Assembly (NCBI RefSeq): GCF_023343835.1
Contig: NC_064442.1
Location: forward strand, 19,578,501 to 19,642,500
Source: Lagopus muta
Lineage: Eukaryota > Chordata > Aves > Galliformes > Phasianidae
Reading direction: 5' to 3'
DNA length: 64,000 nucleotides
The position numbers and the translations under genes are program-made. This document shows, one piece after another, positions 1 to 9,947 of this stretch; positions within the stretch are counted from its first letter, which is position 1; each line of letters opens with the position of its first letter. The notes below the pieces were generated by a model, which made no database searches, had not been told where the DNA came from, and saw only the letters and a list, made by a program, of their open reading frames with translations.

Positions 1-3000
1 GAGCAAATGCATTGCATCACTTGCTTTTTATACACTTTCTTGTTTCCCTTACATTTCCTACAGAATAGCAACCGGGGGGTGCCTACACATACACATGAGA
101 GCCATTAATAGATCAGAATCAGTACAGGACACCCTATTAACAAGCTGTCATGTTTGCAGACAAGGAATGGTTTTGGTGACCTCTGAGATAGTGATTTTTA
201 CAGAGAGAGTTTTTTTAAATGCTTTCTTCAGTTCCTGATTCCTCAGGCAGTAAATGAAGGGGTTTAACATGGGTGTGACAATAGCATACACAACTGACAC
301 AAGTTTATTCATGTCATAAGAAGAGATTTTCTTGGGCCGGGCATACGTGAAGAGAGTGGCTGAGAAGAAAATAATGACCACAGTGAGGTGGGAAGCACAT
401 GTGGAGAAGGCTTTCTTCTTACTTTGTGTGGTGGGGATGTGCAGGATTGTTGTGATAATTAATAGGTAGGAGACAACAGTGATGGAGAGGGGAACAAGCA
501 GGATGAACAAAGCCAACACAAAGTCCACCATCTCTGCCACTGACATATCAGTGCAGGCAAGGTTTAGCACTGGGCTGATATCACAGAAGAAATGGTTAAT
601 AACATGGGAACCACAAAACTCCAACTGAGAGATGAAGGAGATCTTGATCAAGGACGCAGTGAACCCAGTGAACCAGGAGAGAGCTATCAGGCATACACAC
701 ATCTGGTACGTCATGATGAGGAGATAGCGTAGTGGTTGACAGATGGCCACATAGCGATCGTACGCCATGGCAGAGAGGAGGACACATTCAGTGCATATGA
801 AAGAACTGAAGAAAAAGAGTTGGGTCATGCATCCAGCAAAGGAAATGCTCCTGTCTTCTGCAATGAAGTTTGCCAAGAGTTTGGGGACAGTGACGGAGAT
901 GTACCAGACCTCAATGAAACACAGCTGACCAAGAAAGAAATACATGGGTTTGCAGAGTTCACGGTTTGCTTTGATCAGGGAAATGATGAGCACGTTCTCC
1001 ACCACCGTTACAACGTACGTCAGCAGCAATACTGTGAAGAGTAGAACCTTGAAGTCCACCAGGCCTGGGAATCCTAACAAGAGAAACATGTTGGTTTGGG
1101 TGGAATTCTTCTTCTCCATTCTGAGAAGTTTGTATCTAAACACTGTAGATTGAACAGAGACCTGGTAAGTCAAGGAAAACAGAAAAAAGGGGAATATAGG
1201 ATAGAGGTATGAACATTAAAGGCTTTCTTTCCCCGTGGGAACCGAATAACAATTCACAAGGCAGACCAGAAGTTTTGTGATTAAGCTTTAAATGCCTGCC
1301 GTGTCGTTTTTCTCTCTTAGTGGAAACAACAACACCTACCAACTTTCAGATGAGATGTAAAGCATCCAAAGTGAAGGTTCAAAAATAATAAGAATGCAGG
1401 TGACTAGCATAACTGTAGGCATCCACATAGAAGACCTTGAAGTACATTCTGATTAATCCCACCCCTGATTCTCTAGCTCATCTTCATTCTAGTTGTTTGC
1501 TGAATTGTTTTCAACAAAAAAGGAAGCAACCACATGAATATGACTGTAAGAACAGAAATTAATATCTCTCTCCAGATTACAGTCGCTGGTCACAAAGATC
1601 TGCTGGACACCATCCTGCAAACCCAATGCTGGCATCTGTATGCATCCAGGAGCCGGGTAACATTTCAGCTGGGGATAAACTTCTACCAAATTGTTGGTGC
1701 ATTAAATTAATATTTACATATGATTTTTCTCCCCATTAACCAAATAGTACAATTCCTAGACTTTCAGTTAAAATATAGACAATTTCCCTTTTCAGATGAA
1801 GTGAATTGCTTCTAAAGGGACCCAATAACAAGTAGGGCATTAGCATCTCCAGGAATTGCATTGCCATCATTTTATTTGCAGAAAGGTAGGAGCAGCCTCA
1901 GCACAGTGCGGAGCCCAACATTTCTAGAGGAAAATTTCTGACGCTAAAATTTGCTTTACAGTAATTTGTTTTAACCTATAAAGTCCGTTTGAAAGCACTG
2001 CCTCATTAATATTGACATCAAAACGTGGATAATATTCCTGTTTTCACGTCACAGTTTTGCTTGAATATCAATGCAGTATAAGCTTCTACATCAAACTCTA
2101 ACTCAGACGTGTACCTGTGAAGCATGGAAATTACAAATTACAGGATTTAGCATCCTTCTGTAATGGCATTCAGCAAACCAACCCGTCTCCTCATTTATGC
2201 CAGGGAGGAGTGTGCGTAGACAATTTCTCCAAAATGAAACCTTGGTAACTGCGTGCAATAACTTACGAGACTTAGTCTTTGTGAAGTTCACAACCGGGGT
2301 GGAAGCAAAGCAAAGCTTGAGACTTTTCATCAGAGGATCAATCAGCTGCTCATTGGAGCCATCTTTTGATTCATCTCCAAGCCTCTGTGTTCTTCAGTTA
2401 TTCTTGAAATAATGCTTGGAAGAGAAATTGGAAATGTCTTATTGTAGTCATGGTTCTACAACCTTTGTTGAATCTCTGGCAGTCTAGACCAGGCTGTGAA
2501 TGCTTTTTGAATACAGGAGCGTAGTTCTACACGGAGGCTTTTGAGACCCTGTCAGCAAGATTTCAGACCGTTTCCTGGGGGGTTTGGTCTCTGGAGAGAT
2601 GGCAGCAAGAGTGACTCTTTTTTTCCTCCCCTGCCGTGTTAATCACCACAAATTTGTGTTTGTCAGCAAGGTCTCAGATAGCAGTGGCCCAGTAGCTGTT
2701 TCATGAGCTGGAAAGCAAAATCCTTGAATCACTGACAGCTCCTTGTTGAATATACGCTGGCAATGCCTGAGCTGCACATACTGCCTGTCCAAAGCTGTCC
2801 GTTCTGTGTATCTCTCCCACTCTCAAATGCTGTTCCAGTTCTGCACCAAGGATCTGCTTGGCAAATGTAGGCTTCTATCAAAGGTTAATACCACCTTACA
2901 TTCCAAAGAGTCTGGAGGTGATAGCTGGATGTCACCGTCTCCCTATCAAGACAGTCCCCACCCCACCGCTCACAGCAGATTATGAATCTCTTCATACATA

Positions 3001-3158
3001 TAGGGGAAAGCATTTGGAGACTCACAATGTCTCTGTTGAGCATTACCAACACAAAACTGCCTTTGATTCTTCCCCGGAAGCAACAGAGAGGGGTGGTGAT
3101 TGAAATCCTCACCTGTGGCCAAATATGCCAGGTGGCATATGATATACAAATCGCATGG
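1..3158. repeat. Segmental duplication, copy A
   Basis: Position 1 corresponds to position 8203, and the two stretches run together to 3158/11850 with only scattered substitutions. The offset is 8202 up to base 1260 and 8692 beyond it, because copy B gained a 490-bp LTR plus target duplication. Copy A starts before the window. It holds one olfactory receptor gene. The 1180-3158 stretch contains no recognisable gene, RNA or repeat; short open frames there occur in both copies and look like chance. Confidence 0.93.
148..1119 (-). CDS. Olfactory receptor, OR6-like, copy A
   Basis: Seven-helix odorant receptor of the rhodopsin class, expected in the plasma membrane of olfactory neurons and signalling through a Golf-type G protein. 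The intronless frame gives 323 residues from the chosen start. Family landmarks are visible: an N-glycosylation site (NST) near residue 5, PMYFFL at the end of helix 2, MAYDRYVAIC after helix 3, KAFSTCASHLTVV at helix 6 and PMLNPFIYCLRN at helix 7. The conserved loop cysteines are present. An ATG 18 codons upstream (1173) is also in frame, but a good acceptor (pyrimidine-rich, ending CTACAG at about 1143) lies between the two, so the inner MEKKNST start is preferred. The family call rests on CFIEVWYISVTVPK and CTECVLLSAMAYDRY, typical of OR6-type receptors. No disabling change is seen. The paralogue lies at 8350-9321. Confidence 0.93.
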   Translation of the reverse strand: MEKKNSTQTNMFLLLGFPGLVDFKVLLFTVLLLTYVVTVVENVLIISLIKANRELCKPMYFFLGQLCFIEVWYISVTVPKLLANFIAEDRSISFAGCMTQLFFFSSFICTECVLLSAMAYDRYVAICQPLRYLLIMTYQMCVCLIALSWFTGFTASLIKISFISQLEFCGSHVINHFFCDISPVLNLACTDMSVAEMVDFVLALFILLVPLSITVVSYLLIITTILHIPTTQSKKKAFSTCASHLTVVIIFFSATLFTYARPKKISSYDMNKLVSVVYAIVTPMLNPFIYCLRNQELKKAFKKTLSVKITISEVTKTIPCLQT

Positions 3159-3984
3159 TGTTTAACCTCAACAGTGCTTCTCTCCATGAGGATGTTCCTT
3201 TGTTACAGCTATTCTGTCATTCTATGATTTTAAGTGGATCAAAGCTTTTCTAGTTATCTTAATCACGCCTTTTTGATCTTGCTTCTCCCCCACTTCTGGG
3301 ATGGGTTCCATGTCCTTGCTTCTGATAACCTGTAGGTAACCGATGGAAAACGCTTGAATAAGTTCTTGTCTATCATTTCTGCATATTTGTCTTATTTATC
3401 ATACTGCTCTTCTACTGCTGATACTCGTCGCAGCCCTCCTGCTCACCTTCTCAACTGTGATTGCCTCTTAGCTCTGCTCTTCATATGCACAGCCAGTACC
3501 AGAATTTACCACCTCCTCCACACTGACAGCTCAACACCGCCATCCGAATATTGTTGCACCGCAGCCAGTAGAAAACAGGACCCGTTCTCATGCAGTGATG
3601 GATATGAGTGCTTTTGCACATCACCTGGCTTTTTGGACCCTCCTCAGGCCTTGGGCATCCCTCACAGTGGTGGTAAAAACCCCTGGACAAGCCCATTCCA
3701 CCAACACAAACCCTTTCTGGTCTCCGTCCTGGTCCCCGTATGCGGCTTGTGTGGCAAGGTTTTGATAATAGGGGTGGATTCTGTGAGAGGCGTTCACAAA
3801 GGCTATCAATAATTGATAAGAGCCAGTTCTGAAAAATAGACCTGTCCCTCTCTAAAACTCAGCCAGTGAGGCGTGGCAGTTGTGTCTCCATTTTGCGCTT
3901 TCATAGACTTCTCTCACTTCTGCAACAGTCACAGCAAGAGCTGGCATGGTAGTAGTAGGGAAGAAGCAAAGTGGGGACTAAAAT
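3159..3984. other. Sequence unique to copy A
   Basis: This stretch has no counterpart in copy B, where the sequence runs directly from the equivalent of 3158 to the equivalent of about 3985. I see no gene, RNA or clear repeat in it. A frame of 152 codons at 3354-3812 (+) resembles nothing known and is probably chance. Confidence 0.6.
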
Positions 3985-4077
3985 TCCAGCTACCAAATAC
4001 CACCCTCAGTTTTTGTCACCACAGAGCTGCCCTTGCCCTTGTTTCCTTGGAAGCAGCAGAGAGGCAATCTTTGGAGT

Positions 4078-4734
4078 TGTCACAGAGTTGTCTCTAGATC
4101 TGTCTTTGTTTGTGGCAGGGGAACAGCAGGCCCACGGGCCCTCTGTCCTGAAAAAGGGGTGTGGGGTGGTTGTTGATGGTTTACAGGTCGGTTTGGCCTG
4201 GCTCTGTGACCAATGGTGCAGGGGACCCCCAGAGCCACGCCCTGGGTAAGGGGAAGGGGGAAAGTGGGGAAGGATAGGGAGATGGGAGATGGGCCTAAAA
4301 ACAAAAGAGCAGCAACGATACGAGGAGTAAAGTTAATTTACTAAGTATGATATCGGAATGCAAGACAACACAGTGTAATACACTACAATTGTAATTGAGG
4401 CTTATTAAATAACATAACATGTGAGCGAGTGTGTCCAAAACTGAGCTCCTTAATCTAAAGCTAAAGGCGAGATGGCTGGGGAGCATGCACGGATGAGACG
4501 AGAATCAGAAGTGAGGGCTGTCTCATGACTTGCAAGCAGTTTTATCTTTTCCTCTGAACAGAAAATGGAAACGCAAAGTCCTCTGGGGTATGTAGTTCTT
4601 CTTCTCTTCTGAGAACCAGGTACCCATAAAATTGGCAGTCCGTGGAACTGGAGCGTTAGCTCGTTACCTCCCAGTGCTCTACATGATGTTATGATGTGGA
4701 ATACCAATAACAAAAATCGTAAAAGCATAAAGGC
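4078..4734 (-). mobile_element. Solo LTR, TGTCA/TGACA family
   Basis: It begins TGTCACAGAG and closes with a run containing ACATGATGTTATGATGTGGAATACC and an AACAAAAATC motif, matching the ends of the LTR at 9463-9947 and the fragment ending at 23089. Internal blocks such as GATATCGGAAT also match. The interrupted paralogue at about 11940 lacks it. A clean target duplication is not visible, and the right edge is decayed. The strand is inferred from the TGTCATGG-type start seen on the minus strand of relatives. Confidence 0.65.
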
Positions 4735-4799
4735 AGTGAAACCAAGGTGAGGCCAAGATGCTGAGAGGTGCAGGTGCAGCCCTGGTGTTCCATCTCTCA

Positions 4800-5110
4800 G
4801 TGCCTATGTGAGCCTGCAATTTGGTGTCTGATGTGGTCAGTGCATGCAGTGTCTGAAGGCACGGACTCAGATGCATGAATGACTAATATTGTTTACTGCA
4901 GGCTCTAACATCCCTTATATACATTTCCAAGTTCCCTCCCGTAAATTTCTATCCCCACCAACATGTCAACAGAGCACTTAACAAGTCTCCTTCATAACTA
5001 GACGCTAACTGACTGAGCAAGTGCTCATCCTATCAGAGCGACAAGTTGCCTTCACACACTTCTTCTCTGGTCTGGGTCATCACCACAGGGAGATTTCACA
5101 CCCCTTGTCT
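4800..5110 (-). mobile_element. Possible second LTR (minus strand)
   Basis: Read on the minus strand, there is a TATATAAGG box at about 4910-4925 followed within 30 bases by AGTAAACAATATT, a promoter/polyadenylation spacing seen in avian retroviral LTRs. A purine-rich stretch (GAAGACAAGGGG) lies upstream at about 5100-5120. The ends are not defined, and this could be a coincidence. Confidence 0.3.
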
Positions 5111-5447
5111 TCTGCTTTTGTCTCCTGGAGACAGCCTCTGTTCTCAGCGTCTCACCCTGTCAGATTTGTTTTTCAGTCTCTATTCTGAATGTCCTCTTGA
5201 ACCCCCTTAAATGCCATCTTGAATGTTCTCTTGAACGCCCTTATGAATCCCATCCACTGGGCTTTAAGTGCCACCTGTTCCTGGGAGTCCCAGGGAGCGG
5301 GTGAGCCATTGCCCAGGGCATGTGATGATCCCAGCGTAACTGGCTGAAGCATGTATTGGAGGCTGAGTGGTGAAGGCCATGAAAAAAAAATCCTTTGGGA
5401 TTTCCCTATAGGAGTCCAAATATTATCACAAATCATCGAGGAGTTTG

Positions 5448-5580
5448 TGTCGGAAGGTACCATAAAGACCACCCAGTTCTAACAGTGCTGCTATGGGCAG
5501 GATTGCCTCCCACCAGATCAGACTGCCCAGGGCCCCATCCTGCCTGGCCTGGATAAGCTGCAGGGATGGGGCACTCACTA
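5448..5580 (-). mobile_element. CR1 LINE 3' fragment
   Basis: It contains the antisense CR1 3'-end phrases TTGGAAGGTACCATAAAGACCACCC, ATGGGCAGGATTGCCTCCCACCAGATCAG and GCAGGGATGGGGCA in the expected order, although broken up. The related piece at 12288-12372 sits in copy B of the duplication. Confidence 0.7.
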
Positions 5581-5719
5581 ATTTTCTGTGTGGTAACAAA
5601 GCATTACTTGGTTTATTGATGTGTCAGCTCCCAGAGGTAGGGTAAGAAATCTCAGGGATGGGACAGAATGTGTTTTCCTGCTGTGTTTCCGTTGTGTAGA
5701 GATAGGTCACTTGAATGCC

Positions 5720-6760
5720 GTCATAGGCACCACTGCATGTTGTGGGATCATGAGAAGGTATGTTCTGCCTTCCTGCCAACTCTTCCTGCTGTTGATCCCT
5801 CTTGTCTGTTTGTTCTGGTGCTCATTGAGCGTAGAGCTGGTGTGCTGCTGGTCCTGTGGGATAAAGCTGAGCACTCTGGACTCTGAATCCAGCACTTGGT
5901 GTTGAAATCTCACTGAGACCTCTACTTCTGGGCTCCCATTCAATTTTCCACAGTAGATGTTTGCTTTTGCCCTCTTGTGCTCTGCATTTCCTTATGCACT
6001 GCAATCTTCTTCATTGCCATTCTTCCTTCTCTGTGCTTTTAGCCACGCAATGGCCTTCCCCTGACATGGTCCCTCCACACCTGCCTAGCTTAGTGAGCAC
6101 AGGTCCTTGACACTTTCTTGTTCCCTTCTGATTGATGACTGCTGCCTTGTGAGGGAAACCAGCAGAAGGTCACTGTATCCCACAGCAACCGAGGCTCAGA
6201 CCCTGAAGTCCAAGGCCTGCTCACGGCAGGATGGAGAAGAGGAGGCTGTTCAGAGCCATGTCTGCGGGTATGTTGCTTACTCCAATGAGACAGACTCTAC
6301 CACCTCCCTGGGAAGCCGACTGGCATCTTGTCTGCCTTCATTGAATACAGTGAATTCTTTGTGTGGCGTTCTGCACATTCCCACTGATGTGCATGGCTTT
6401 TTGTCCTCTCACAGGGGTACCACTGAGAAGAGGCTGACTCTCTCATGCTTCTTCCGCCTGCCCACCCTCCCTCTGCAGGTATTAAACACATGGATGGGAT
6501 GCCTCTTGAGCCTTTTGTCCTCCACAAAATCCACCATTCCGTGCACTTCCAGACTCTGCTGTTGCAACACATCACAGAAACACAGAGTGGTTAAGCTTGG
6601 GAGGGACCACTGTCTTTCTCTTGCCTGGGGACAGGCCTGCTGCTATGGGAGAGGGCAGGTTCTCCCTCCTCTGTTTCCAAGGATATGCGGTAAGCTTAGG
6701 GCAGAGGGCACTGCTTTTCTTATCAGAGCAGGTGACCAATGGCAGCAGGAGTAAAACAAA
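5720..6760 (+). repeat. Old copy of the keratin-flank unit (tRNA-Gln side)
   Basis: The order and wording of this stretch follow 50820-51840 (+) and its mirror at 33560-34580. It has the tRNA-Gln body, the CCTGACATGG..CCTCCACACCTGCCTAGCTTAGTGAGCACAGG block, and the block around GAGGGAAACCAGCAGAAGGTCACTGTATCCCACAGC. Identity is much lower than between the two main arms, so this is an older duplicate. No gene is evident; the 215-codon frame at 6107-6754 is not shared as a frame with the other copies. Confidence 0.8.
5850..5921 (+). pseudogene. tRNA-Gln(CUG) pseudogene
   Basis: 72 nt, collinear with the tRNA-Gln gene at 50944-51015, with an intact anticodon loop CTCTGAA between TGGA and TCCA. 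The acceptor stem is disrupted at one pair, with neighbouring wobble pairs. The D arm and T arm carry several changes, and the TTTT terminator present downstream of the good copies is absent. It is judged non-functional. Confidence 0.8.
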
Positions 6761-6905
6761 TCACCGATTCCTAGCTATGTTGAACAAAGTCTTAAATGAG
6801 AAGGAAAATGTAGGGGTTTGGTACAGAGAGGAAGTAAAACATTTGCTTGACCTAGTGATACCAAGAGAATGATCCATCCGTATGTGGGATGTTCCCCAAA
6901 GGTGA
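6757..6905 (-). pseudogene. Beta-keratin 3'-UTR relic 1
   Basis: This follows the paralogous flank in the place where K5psi's 3' UTR lies after the same flank at 51.85 kb. Recognisable pieces are TTAAATGAGAAGGAAAATG (decayed polyadenylation signal), GTACAGAGAGGAAG and AGAGAATGATCCATCC. No keratin coding sequence remains. Confidence 0.65.
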
Positions 6906-7084
6906 TGATTCTTTATTTCTATGATTTTTACCCAGCAAAGACTACACCTGCCTAAACCATGAGCTGTCTTCTCCTCTAGGAGAATGAGGTGGGAGACAGA
7001 GTGAAAGGTCTTTCTGAAGGCTAGGCAGATTGCTACCACAAATTTTCCTTGCACAGTGGGTCCCTCATGAATGAAGGTGACAAA

Positions 7085-7215
7085 GAAGTCACAAGTCCCC
7101 AGCTATGCTGCACAAAGTCTTTAATGAGAAGAAAACAATGTAGTGACACATACAGAGAGGAAGTAAAACATTGGCAGGACTTAGTGAGGCTGAGAGAATG
7201 ATCCATCCCTTTGGG
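7085..7215 (-). pseudogene. Beta-keratin 3'-UTR relic 2
   Basis: A second decayed 3' UTR about 330 bp after the first: CACAAGTCCCCAGCTATGCTGCACAAAG, a TTTAAT at 7120-7125 (ATTAAA on the minus strand), TACAGAGAGGAAG and GAGAGAATGATCCATCC. The coding part is gone. Confidence 0.65.
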
Positions 7216-8202
7216 TTATCAGAGACATTTGAGACATGATGGCTTAAGTTTGAGTGTAGTATCAACACTCAGCAATCCCTAAAAATAGAGAGCACCCACG
7301 TCCCCATGGATGGTTCCAAGCTCAACAGTAATGACAGATCGACATGAGCTAGGGGAAAGTCCTTTGCAGACAGGGCTTAGAGCCATGAAGCCATTTCCTG
7401 TGTGCATCACGATCGTGTGTGCTTTTGCTCACTGTTAAGGCATCAGAAAGAGATTAATTACAAGGAGAAGCAAAGTGGATAGTCAGGCATTTGTCTCTCA
7501 GGTTGAACCTAAAAGGCACGTCCATAGCCATGTTCCATGGTGACTTGTCCATGCAGTCAGTTGTCTTCCAACCAGGGAAGAGGGAAGAGAGTTCAGGCAC
7601 GGCAGCGCCTCAGAATGTAGGGCTGTGATCAAGTAGATGCCAGTATCCTTTCTTGTAGGTGATCCACACTGAAACAGATCTGTTTTGTTGGTTCTCTTTC
7701 TAATGCCATGCCACCAGTATCTGACTCTGATGTCATGGGCCAGTGTAATAAAACAGCAAGCACTACTTTCAGAGCAGCCCTCACAGCTAGAATCTTGGGG
7801 AATGAAGTGTTGGTAGCCACATGACATGCTGCAGTTCTGGTTTCAGCTGGGACAGCTGAAAATTTATCATATTTATTTTTTATTTTTATCATATTTATTT
7901 TTATCATATTTACTTCCCGGTAGCCAGCAAGATGCTATATTTTGAATATAGGATGAGAAAAATGTTGATAACATATCAGTGCTTTAGTTGTTGCAGAGCA
8001 GTGCTTAAATCAAGACAAGGGCTTTTCAACTTCTCATACTGCCTTGCCTGGAGGAGGCTGGGAGTGCAGAGGAAGCTGTGAAGGGAAAGAACCAGGACAG
8101 CTAACAGAAAGCGTCCATGGCACATTCCATACTGTGCGGTCTTGCTGAACAGTAAAACTGAGGGGAGCATGCTGGGGAGGATGGGGGCACTCAGCAGGTA
8201 GT
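7216..8202. other. Decayed keratin-flank sequence; AT-rich tract
   Basis: 7280-7400 resembles 61000-61090 (ACCCACGT.CCCATGGATG.TT.CAAGCTCAA), and 7505-7580 resembles 45855-45915 (GTCCATAGCCAT.TTCC.TGGTGACTTG), both in the same orientation. 7860-7915 is a low-complexity TTTATCATATTT tract. From 7920 to 8202 I see nothing. Confidence 0.5.
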
Positions 8203-8349
8203 GAGCAAATGCATTGCATCACTTGCTTTTTATACACTTTCTTGTTTCCCTTACATTTCCTACAGAATAGCAACCGGGGGGTGCCTACACATACACATGA
8301 GAGCCATTAATAGATCAGAATCAGTACAGGACACCCTATTAACAAGCTG

Positions 8350-9321
8350 TCATGTTTGCAGACAAGGAATGGTTTTGGTGACCTCTGAGATAGTGATTTT
8401 TACAGAGAGAGTTTTTTTAAATGCTTTCTTCAGTTCCTGATTCCTCAGGCAGTAAATGAAGGGGTTTAACATGGGTGTGACAATAGTATACACAGCTGAC
8501 ACAAATTTATTCTTGTCATAAGAAGAGATTTTCTTGGGCCGGGCATACATGAAGAGAGTGGCTGAGAAGAAAATAATGACCACAGTGAGGTGGGAAGCAC
8601 ATGTGGAGAAGGCTTTCTTCTTACTTTGTGTGGTGGGGATGTGCAGGATTGTTGTGATAATTAGTAGGTAGGAGACAACAGTGATGGAGAGGGGAACAAG
8701 CAGGATGAACAAAGCCAACACAAAGTCCACCATCTCTGCCACTGACATATCAGTGCAGGCAAGGTTTAGCACTGGGCTGATATCACAGAAGAAATGGTTA
8801 ATAACATGGGAACCACAAAACTCCAACTGAGAGATGAAGGAGATCTTGATCAAGGACGCAGTGAACCCAGTGAACCAGGAGAGAGCTATCAGGCATACAC
8901 ACATCTGGTACGTCATGATGAGGAGATAGCGTAGTGGTTGACAGATGGCCACATAGCGATCGTACGCCATGGCAGAGAGGAGGACACATTCAGTGCACAT
9001 GAAAGAACTGAAGAAAAAGAGTTGGGTCATGCATCCAGCAAAGGAAATGCTCCTGTCTTCTGCAATGAAGTTTGCCAAGAGTTTGGGGACAGTGACGGAG
9101 ATGTACCAGACCTCAATGAAACACAGCTGACCAAGAAAGAAATACATGGGTTTGCAGAGTTCACGGTTTGCTTTGATCAGGGAAATGATGAGCACGTTCT
9201 CCACCACCGTTACAACGTACGTCAGCAGCAATACTGTGAAGAGTAGAACCTTGAAGTCCACCAGGCCTGGGAATCCTAACAAGAGAAACATGTTGGTTTG
9301 GGTGGAATTCTTCTTCTCCAT
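8350..9321 (-). CDS. Olfactory receptor, OR6-like, copy B
   Basis: Intact 323-residue seven-helix odorant receptor, paralogue of 148-1119. All family motifs are kept (PMYFFL, MAYDRYVAIC, KAFSTCASHLTVV, PMLNPFIYCLRN), and the same acceptor-like site lies just upstream of the chosen ATG; an in-frame ATG at 9375 is the alternative. By eye the two coding regions differ at seven bases. Six change the protein: I to M in helix 3, T to M at the end of helix 6, and four in the third extracellular loop and start of helix 7 (M to K, L to F, V to A, A to T). One is silent. Expected role: odorant detection in the olfactory epithelium. The upstream region, from about 140 bp before the start, is interrupted by the LTR. 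Confidence 0.93.
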   Translation of the reverse strand: MEKKNSTQTNMFLLLGFPGLVDFKVLLFTVLLLTYVVTVVENVLIISLIKANRELCKPMYFFLGQLCFIEVWYISVTVPKLLANFIAEDRSISFAGCMTQLFFFSSFMCTECVLLSAMAYDRYVAICQPLRYLLIMTYQMCVCLIALSWFTGFTASLIKISFISQLEFCGSHVINHFFCDISPVLNLACTDMSVAEMVDFVLALFILLVPLSITVVSYLLIITTILHIPTTQSKKKAFSTCASHLTVVIIFFSATLFMYARPKKISSYDKNKFVSAVYTIVTPMLNPFIYCLRNQELKKAFKKTLSVKITISEVTKTIPCLQT

Positions 9322-9462
9322 TCTGAGAAGTTTGTATCTAAACACTGTAGATTGAACAGAGACCTGGTAAGTCAAGGAAAACAGAAAAAAGGGGAATATA
9401 GGATAGAGGTATGAACATTAAAGGCTTTCTTTCCCCGTGGGAACTGAATAACAATTCACAAG

Positions 9463-9947
9463 TGTCACGGAGTTGACCAGATCAATCTATGTTCGTGGCA
9501 GGGGCGACAGGGCCTCTGCCCTCTCCCCCACCCCAGTCCCACAAAAATGGGAAGGAAGGAAGGGAGGAAAAAGCAGCGGCAACAATCTATGGAGGAAAAC
9601 TTATTTTACTATAATATCGGAATACAAAATAACACAATATATATACAATTTAGTTGAAATTGAGATTAATAAATCAGACAAGATAAAAGAGAGAGAGTTC
9701 CTGGGACCGATTCAAACCTGGAAAGCTTGGAACGGCTAGGAAAGCACCCTCCAGCACCTACTGCCAGGCAGCAAGAGAGCGCCCCCCCACCCGGAAGGGC
9801 CAGATCCCGTGACTGCTGTAATGTACAGGGATAGGTACTTGGAATTGGGGCAGTGACACTTTAATGCCCTGTACACTACATGATGTTTTGATGTGGAATA
9901 CTGAAATCCAAAAACAAAAACAAAAACAACAACATAGAACCATGACA
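9463..9947 (-). mobile_element. Solo LTR with 5-bp target duplication
   Basis: 485 bp, starting TGTCACGG and ending CCATGACA, so the ends are inverted TGTCA/TGACA. It is flanked by ACAAG at 9458-9462 and 9948-9952. Copy A has the empty site with a single ACAAG at 1256-1260. A 5-bp duplication fits ERVL-type elements. The strand is inferred from relatives whose LTR starts TGTCATGG; the internal sequence has no coding capacity. Confidence 0.92.

Larger units (their letters stand above)
3985..5535. repeat. Diverged paralogue of 11850-12372
   Basis: Blocks at 3985-4070, 4745-4830 and 5245-5535 match 11855-11940, 11985-12070 and 12090-12365 in order and orientation. Identity is visibly lower than in the first 3.2 kb of the duplication. 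Copy A has extra material here, at least partly LTR (4078-4734 and perhaps 4800-5110). No gene is seen. Confidence 0.75.

Noticed and set aside
596-1153. Several open frames on both strands inside the receptor genes
   Set aside because: They are shadows of the receptor coding sequence and lack family similarity or start context.
1120-1173. Upstream ATG (18 codons earlier) as the receptor start
   Set aside because: A splice acceptor-like site lies between the two ATGs, and the residues before MEKKNST do not look like a receptor N-terminus. Kept as an alternative only.
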